A DNA stretch of 64,000 nt from Marinobacter sp. SS13-12 (lineage in GTDB: Bacteria > Pseudomonadota > Gammaproteobacteria > Pseudomonadales > Oleiphilaceae): contig NZ_JASSUA010000002.1 of the NCBI RefSeq assembly GCF_030227115.1, positions 434,001 through 498,000 of the forward strand, given 5' to 3'. This document shows, piece by piece, positions 59,010-64,000 of this stretch. The position numbers and the translations under genes are program-made. Under the pieces are notes generated by a model. That model saw only the letters and a list, made by a program, of their open reading frames with translations, had not been told where the DNA came from and made no database searches. Each line of letters begins with the position of its first letter. Position 1 is the first letter of the stretch.

Positions 59010-60068
59010 ATGGCAGGTCCACTTACCTCATTGAAAGTCCTCGATTTCAGCACCCTGTTGCCAGGACCCTATGCCACCATGATGCTGGCGGATATGGGGG
59101 CGGAAGTACTGAGGGTGGAGGCACCGGACAGAGTGGATCTTACCAAGGTCATGCCACCGTTTGACGGCAAGATCAGTACGGCATTTTCCTACCTGACCCG
59201 GGGCAAGAAAACGCTGCCATTGAACCTTAAGCAAGCAGAGGCCATTGAGAAGGTAAAGCAGCTGGTTCAGGAGTACGACATCGTCGTCGAACAGTTCAGG
59301 CCGGGCGTGATGGATCGCCTTGGCATCGGCTACGAAACCCTGAAGGCCATTAATCCTCGGCTTATCTACTGCGCGATCACCGGTTACGGCCAGACCGGCC
59401 CCTACCGGAACCGCGCGGGCCACGACATCAACTACCTGTCGCTGGCGGGCGTCAGCAGCCACTGTGGTCGCGCAGACAGTGGACCGCCTCCGCTGGGCAT
59501 TCAGGTGGCCGATGTGGCAGGTGGGTCCCACCATGCCGTTATGGGGGTTCTCGCCGCCGTTATCGAGCGACAGCAGACGGGGGCGGGTCAGTTTGTGGAC
59601 ATCAGCATGACCGACGCCGCTTTTGCGCTAAATGCCATGTCCGGTGCCGCCTGCCTGGCGGGTGGCCAGGAACAGGCGCCGGAAACCGCGCTGCTGAACG
59701 GCGGCTCCTTCTACGACTACTATCGAACCCAGGACAACCGCTGGCTGTCCATTGGGAGCCTTGAACCCCAGTTCTCCGCACGCCTGTGCGACACACTCGG
59801 TCTCGGCGATATGAAAAGCTTTGCCCTGAGCCAGAATCCAGAGCACCAAAAAGCTCTGAAGGCGGCGCTCAAGGAGAAGATATCAGAGAAGCCCTTGGCA
59901 GAGTGGCAGGAGGTATTCGCGGAACAGGATGCCTGTGTCGAGCCGGTATTGACCGTTTCCGAGGCGGCTGAACACCCTCAGTTGAAGGCGCGGGGAATGG
60001 TGGTTGAGGTTGATCGGGGGGATGGAGTGATGCAGAAGCAGATAGGTAGCCCGATAAAGCTAGGTTAG
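59010..60068 (+). CDS. CaiB/BaiF family CoA transferase (racemase-like)
   Basis: A 352-residue type III CoA transferase/alpha-methylacyl-CoA racemase family protein. LKVLDFSTLLPGPYATMMLADMGAEVLRVE is the family N-terminus; NPRLIYCAITGYGQTGPYRNRAGHDINYLSLAG carries the catalytic Asp (GHD); VDISMTDAAFALNAM follows. It either moves CoA between acids or epimerises branched acyl-CoA, and AMACR-type racemases share this start. CAGGAG precedes ATG 59010. A terminator shared with the lipase gene follows. Confidence 0.88.
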   Translation: MAGPLTSLKVLDFSTLLPGPYATMMLADMGAEVLRVEAPDRVDLTKVMPPFDGKISTAFSYLTRGKKTLPLNLKQAEAIEKVKQLVQEYDIVVEQFRPGVMDRLGIGYETLKAINPRLIYCAITGYGQTGPYRNRAGHDINYLSLAGVSSHCGRADSGPPPLGIQVADVAGGSHHAVMGVLAAVIERQQTGAGQFVDISMTDAAFALNAMSGAACLAGGQEQAPETALLNGGSFYDYYRTQDNRWLSIGSLEPQFSARLCDTLGLGDMKSFALSQNPEHQKALKAALKEKISEKPLAEWQEVFAEQDACVEPVLTVSEAAEHPQLKARGMVVEVDRGDGVMQKQIGSPIKLG

Positions 60069-60092
60069 AATCCGAGATTAGTGCAGAGAAAG

Positions 60093-60120
60093 AAAAAACC
60101 CCGGCAATTGCCGGGGTTTT
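60093..60120. terminator. bidirectional terminator between CoA transferase and lipase genes
   Basis: AAAACCCCGGCAA is followed at once by its complement TTGCCGGGGTTTT, with A runs before and T runs after. It serves both convergent genes. Confidence 0.93.
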
Positions 60121-60138
60121 GGTTGGGTTGACCCTATT

Positions 60139-62952
60139 TTACTGGTCCTGATCCAGCGCTGAGTCCACCGTCGGGCTATCGCCTAGTACGCTGGAATTAA
60201 CGACTGGGATTGCCTGTGATCTGATGTTGCCAATCACTTCAGCGGCCATTTCATTGAAAGCGTCACCAGTGCTCGAACCCTCTGGGCAAACCTGATCGTC
60301 CGGGTCAGCCGGTGTTGCAGGCGCGACAAACGTGCCGTGATTTGCTGTGGAGCAGGGTTGTGCACCGAAGAAGAACGACGCGGCGTTAGCGACAGAGGCA
60401 ACCGGTGTCGGGTTGCTTGCGGAGATCAGAGAGCCAGAGGTCAATGGATCTACTCCGGCGCCCAGGTTAATCAGCGCCATCAGCGGCTCGGTTCCGGCCA
60501 GCGGCGCAGACAGGGCCTGGCCAAACGGTGCAACGTTAGCTTCATTAGGAACTGTCAGGTCACCGACCACCTCAGAGACCAGGATGCTGGTGGAGCCCTC
60601 TGCAGCGACACTGGCACCAAGGCTCTGGGAGTAGCTGACTGGATCCGTGGTATCGACCGCGGACTGCCATACGTAGAGGAACGTCTCCAAACTTGAGGTT
60701 CCCTGCACAACGGTTCCGCCGGTGGCAGCAGACAGGCCACCGAGGATTGCGCCCGAGAAAGCCGGGGAGTTCTCAGCCAATTTGCTCAGCTGAGAGCCGG
60801 TGTTCATCAGAGAGATAGAGCTGAGATTCGGGTAGCTCGCATCAATAGGTATCGCTGCGTAGGCGCCTCTCAGGGTTGCATTTTCGACCAGGCTGGCGAA
60901 GGTGGTGCCCGTGATCCCACCCAGCGAGTGTCCGACGAAGTGGAAGTTTGCGCCCTGTAGGCTGGTGTCGCCGTATGTAGCGTCGCCGTCGCCGTCAATG
61001 TCAAAGTTGCCTGATTTGATCGTGGCAGCGAGGTTTAGCAGGTCTACGACGCCTTGGCGAAGGGTATCTCGCGTTGTCTGGAGGCTGCCGACGTTGATGG
61101 CCAGGCTGCCTGACTCAACATCTGCAATATCAGCCTGCTGCTCCGGGGTAAGTGTTCCTGGAATTGCGGTGTAGTTAAAGTGCCGCTCTCCAACAAAGTC
61201 CGCATTCGGGAAGTCGGCTTCGTTCACATACGCGCCCAAAGGATTCAGGCCGGGGACCGTGCCCGCCGGGCTTCCACCCAGACCATGGAGAGGTTGGTCG
61301 ATGGCAACTGTGGCAATACACTGACCAGGATCCGTAGCGTCGCCAATGTTTGCCGCCGGAGAGGCTTGGGCTGCAACTGTGATGGCGGGAATGGTTGCAA
61401 CACTTCGGTCAACGGTAATGCCGTGCTGGAAAATGATGACGTCGTCGATTGACGTACAGCCAGAACCAGTATTCGGATAGAAAACAGTTACGGGCACTGC
61501 AACTTTGGCATTTTCCTGCGGGAACGGCATGTATTGAGTCAGATTAAGCGTGCCGTCAGTGTCTCGCGGAAATTCGAAGTTGGACAGTGAAGCATACTGT
61601 GGATCACCGCTGTCTCGGAATGCATCGATAGTAGCATTGAGCGTAGTCTCCAGTGTGGTGCTGCCGCGCCACATGCCTTCTACGAGTCCGGAACCATCGG
61701 TGCCCGGCAGCTCGGCGTAGTAAGGCAGCTCGATGGCGCCTTCAGTAACGTTCACCAAGGATGCTGCGGATTGAAGTTGGGCGTTACCCGATGCTTGAAC
61801 TGCTGCCAGAGTATCTGCCGTGCGGGTAGTGTCACTGTAAAAAGCAGATGTCCTTGGCTGTGGGTAAGGCAGTCCGGGAATGGCTGATCCTACGACTTGC
61901 GGACCCAGATTGGGGTCAGTCTGGTAGGGAGCTACAGCAGCGCCAACTTTCTGTGCCAACTCAAGGTTTTCTGGCTCGGCACTGAGAGCGTCAGCCAAGG
62001 CCGCAAACACTTTGGAAGCAGTGGATCCAGCTGGCAGGTTGTCGCGAACAACTTGCAAAGCTGAATACAGAACGACCTCTTCACCCAGCTGCGTCAGGAA
62101 AGTGGCCGGTGAAGTAATGGCGTGCAGCGAAGTCTTGGTATTGGTAGTCGTCAGTGTGTAAGCCAGGGTGACATCGCTGTCGATGGAGTTGGCTGCCAAC
62201 CAGGCCTCGGCCAGGCCTTGGCCGCCTTGAATTACGTCACGAATGGTTTGGAAGGCAGCGTTGCCGAGAGGGCCATCGCCGGCCATCTCAGAGTAGGGGA
62301 CTGAGGGTGCGGTGGACTGTCCGTCTGCACCTTTCACTCCGTCCGTCACAATGACCAGGTACTTCGTTTGGTCTTCCAGCGGTTTCAGCGGAGTGATGCG
62401 AATAACATTGTCCGATCCACCGTCCAGTGAAATCACTTCTGTTCGGAAGTCCTGAGTAGCAAGTTTGGTGAGATCAAACGGATCTGACGTGTCAATGTAA
62501 GAAGGGTTGGCTGTCAGTTCAATGCTGGGCGTATTGGCTGAAACCGGCAGCATGTTGATCGGAACAAGGTGAACTGTCTGGCCAGCAACAACAGTGGAAG
62601 CTTTCAGAGATCCGTTGAAACGAACATTGATCTGGCCGGAGGTGGAGAAGCCGTCAAGGTCATTGATGGTATCGGAAGCCGGATCGGTGCCCGTGGTGAA
62701 GCCAGTAAAGTCGTAATTGGCACTTTGGCCCGCCCCAAGTAACAACACCAGATCAAAGTTTGCCGGAATGTCGAAATCGGGAGATGTAAGAATCGGATCG
62801 AAAATCGGACGCACCAAGCTCTGATCGATGGTTGTGTCAGTAATTTTATAGTCAGGATTCGCATTCTTAGACCCGGAACCGGCGCTGTCAAAGCACCCTG
62901 TTAGTCCAAGGGAGGACGCCACAGCAAGACTTATTAGAGTTTTCTTGAACAT
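60139..62952 (-). CDS. VolA/Pla-1-like outer-surface lipoprotein lipase
   Basis: A 937-residue lipoprotein: signal MFKKTLISLAVASSLGLTGC with lipobox Cys20, followed by a Ser/Gly-rich tether. The N-terminal region contains Ig-like parts (VRFNGSLKASTVVAGQTVHLVPIN). The catalytic part has FHFVGHSLGGITGTTF, the GxSxG nucleophile elbow, and DVIIFQHGITVDRS, the oxyanion strand. It resembles VolA of Vibrio and Pla-1/cef family lipases, surface phospholipases that release fatty acid from host or environmental lipid. In a hydrocarbon- and lipid-using marine bacterium it would supply fatty acids for beta-oxidation. No chaperone (Lif) gene is adjacent. Confidence 0.87.
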   Translation of the reverse strand: MFKKTLISLAVASSLGLTGCFDSAGSGSKNANPDYKITDTTIDQSLVRPIFDPILTSPDFDIPANFDLVLLLGAGQSANYDFTGFTTGTDPASDTINDLDGFSTSGQINVRFNGSLKASTVVAGQTVHLVPINMLPVSANTPSIELTANPSYIDTSDPFDLTKLATQDFRTEVISLDGGSDNVIRITPLKPLEDQTKYLVIVTDGVKGADGQSTAPSVPYSEMAGDGPLGNAAFQTIRDVIQGGQGLAEAWLAANSIDSDVTLAYTLTTTNTKTSLHAITSPATFLTQLGEEVVLYSALQVVRDNLPAGSTASKVFAALADALSAEPENLELAQKVGAAVAPYQTDPNLGPQVVGSAIPGLPYPQPRTSAFYSDTTRTADTLAAVQASGNAQLQSAASLVNVTEGAIELPYYAELPGTDGSGLVEGMWRGSTTLETTLNATIDAFRDSGDPQYASLSNFEFPRDTDGTLNLTQYMPFPQENAKVAVPVTVFYPNTGSGCTSIDDVIIFQHGITVDRSVATIPAITVAAQASPAANIGDATDPGQCIATVAIDQPLHGLGGSPAGTVPGLNPLGAYVNEADFPNADFVGERHFNYTAIPGTLTPEQQADIADVESGSLAINVGSLQTTRDTLRQGVVDLLNLAATIKSGNFDIDGDGDATYGDTSLQGANFHFVGHSLGGITGTTFASLVENATLRGAYAAIPIDASYPNLSSISLMNTGSQLSKLAENSPAFSGAILGGLSAATGGTVVQGTSSLETFLYVWQSAVDTTDPVSYSQSLGASVAAEGSTSILVSEVVGDLTVPNEANVAPFGQALSAPLAGTEPLMALINLGAGVDPLTSGSLISASNPTPVASVANAASFFFGAQPCSTANHGTFVAPATPADPDDQVCPEGSSTGDAFNEMAAEVIGNIRSQAIPVVNSSVLGDSPTVDSALDQDQ

Positions 62953-63249
62953 GGGTGTGAAACCTTTTCCTGTTGTTGTGTCGTTATTTTCGGCAGCTGA
63001 CGGGGCCGGTCTGGTCCGGTAAACCCGTTGTCAGTGGCCTGTTCTGCTTATCTGTTGTCTGAATTTCTGGCCAGCGCTCTGTGCCAATTTTCTGTATCTC
63101 TGACTATAGCGACAGAAAGGCAACAGTTGATCCCTCTAAAGTGTGATTCTGGCCATTGGGAGCCTACCCGCACAGTCGGAGTTCGGCTTCATTGAAAAAT
63201 AGTTGGCCCTGAGACGTTTGTCGAGTCCTTGGGGGCGCCAGTAACCCGC
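62953..63249. other. intergenic region upstream of the lipase gene
   Basis: 297 bases without a gene. The first 180 bases are the leader and promoter area of the minus-strand lipase gene; a purine-rich AACAGGAAAAGG precedes its ATG. I see no repeat, terminator or RNA gene that stands out. Confidence 0.5.
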
Positions 63250-64000
63250 CTAACTGAAGTTTGAGAAGTCCGGCTTTCTTTTTTCCGTGAAGGCCTTAAT
63301 GGCTTCGGCGTTCTCCGGGGATTTCAGGCGCTCAGCGAACAATTTACCCTCGGCCAGCATGGTGGTAGTCAGCGCTTCGCCGGTGGCCCTGTTCAGCAGT
63401 TCCCGGGTGGCGCGGATGGCGGCTGGGGGTTGGGCCGCAAGCCGGGCGCAGGCTTCAAGGGCTGTGGTTTCCGTTTGCGCAGGTTCGCACACTCTATTGA
63501 TCAGGCCCATGCGCAGGGCGTCATCAGCGGTGAAGGCGTCGCCGAGCATCAGCAGTTCAGCCGCGCGTACCCGGCCAAACCAGGAGGGCAGCAGCAGGCT
63601 GGAGCCACCTTCCGGGCACAGGCCCAGAGTGGCAAAGGGCATCTGGAAGCGGGTGTTGTTACCGGCGAATACCAAATCACAGTGCAGCAGCATGGTGGTG
63701 CCGATGCCTACCGCCGGGCCGTTGACCGCGGCCACGATGGGCTTGTTCGTGGTGGCCAGCAGCAACAGGAAGCGGCCCACAGGGGTGTCTTCAAATTCGC
63801 CTGGAAGGCCGGCCGCGAAATCTCCCAGGTCGTTACCGGCAGTGAAGCAGTCGTCGCTGCCTGTATAAAGGACGCAGCGAATATCGTTGTCATCCCGGGC
63901 CTGTTCGATGGCATCGCCGAGGGCGGTGTACATAGCGTGGGTGAGGGCGTTCTTGCGGTCCAGGCGGTTAATGCGGACCGTTAGAATGTGATTGTTCTTT
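63250..64000 (-). CDS. enoyl-CoA hydratase/isomerase family protein (5' end outside window)
   Basis: The frame is open through the window edge; the upstream codons read NNHILTVRINRLDRKNALTHAM, the conserved crotonase N-terminus, so the ATG at 63933 is internal. Further hallmarks are CVLYTGSDDCFTAGNDLGDF (first oxyanion-hole segment) and AAVNGPAVGIGTTMLLHCDLVFA (second). The catalytic Glu position at GLCPEGGSSLLLPSW is present, suggesting a genuine hydratase or isomerase. It acts in beta-oxidation or a related acyl-CoA pathway. About 250 residues are visible, nearly the whole family length of 260. Confidence 0.9.
   Translation of the reverse strand, partial: KNNHILTVRINRLDRKNALTHAMYTALGDAIEQARDDNDIRCVLYTGSDDCFTAGNDLGDFAAGLPGEFEDTPVGRFLLLLATTNKPIVAAVNGPAVGIGTTMLLHCDLVFAGNNTRFQMPFATLGLCPEGGSSLLLPSWFGRVRAAELLMLGDAFTADDALRMGLINRVCEPAQTETTALEACARLAAQPPAAIRATRELLNRATGEALTTTMLAEGKLFAERLKSPENAEAIKAFTEKRKPDFSNFS

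Noticed and set aside
63050..63120. Sigma-54-like TTGGCAC element upstream of the lipase gene on the minus strand
   Set aside because: The GG-to-GC spacing is off by one from the required 10 bases and the -12 half reads CTGGC rather than TTGC.

Overview
The window looks like chromosomal backbone of a GC-rich marine gammaproteobacterium, most likely Marinobacter or a close relative. This is inferred from gene content and order: a Pseudomonas-like nadK to pepN block, thrS-infC-rpmI-rplT-pheST-ihfA, a DUF1329/YCF48/MMPL export set, a large VolA-like lipoprotein lipase, and many fatty-acid and AraC genes. I see no phage, transposase, integrase or CRISPR. Genes are dense. No stretch longer than 300 bases lacks an explained feature; the longest plain gap is 62953-63249.

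Layout. 1-9270: end of a metal-dependent hydrolase gene, a DegV protein, an unrecognised conserved protein, a LysE/RhtB exporter, ferredoxin fdxA, mutS divergent from a pncC-type amidase, recA with a LexA box, a flavodoxin-like protein, a PilZ protein and a small basic protein. 9436-20000: a Lon-like protease, a FixJ-type regulator with a receiver-PAS-kinase partner, a MaoC hydratase divergent from an AraC regulator, tRNA-Asp, a 28-codon acidic ORF, and a second AraC regulator divergent from fadH. 20110-28241: a coiled-coil protein, nadK, a metallophosphoesterase, a rhomboid protease, YeaC-like and DUF2797 proteins, and pepN. Inside this block, on the minus strand, lies what I read as a Fur-controlled small RNA gene (about 24331 down to 24243). 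28427-33549: DUF1329, YCF48 and MMPL/RND proteins, probably an envelope lipid or hydrophobic-compound export set. 33736-37403: a TAXI-type TRAP transporter. 37548-44922: a translation and nucleoid operon series, thrS-infC-rpmI-rplT-pheS-pheT-ihfA-merR. 45048-47805: a VOC protein, ethanolamine ammonia-lyase eutBC and tRNA-Pro. 47919-51404: an FMN glutamate-synthase-like protein and a BCCT transporter. 51474-54729: a three-gene minus-strand operon of a retropepsin-like lipoprotein, an inactive transglutaminase fused to a membrane domain, and an ATP-grasp ligase. 54889-64000: a small orphan protein, rmuC with a periplasmic partner, an AraC regulator, a CaiB-type CoA transferase, the VolA-like lipase and the 3' part of an enoyl-CoA hydratase gene.

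Most interesting point. The minus-strand element at about 24243-24367 has every part of a RyhB/PrrF-class RNA gene: a TTGACA/TATCAT promoter, a 19-bp Fur box with one mismatch over it, a 5' hairpin, an unstructured pyrimidine linker, and a GC-rich terminator with seven U. Its linker and stem edge carry an 11-base perfect complement to the ribosome-binding site and first start base of fadH, which encodes an iron-sulfur flavoenzyme. That suggests an iron-sparing circuit within this window.
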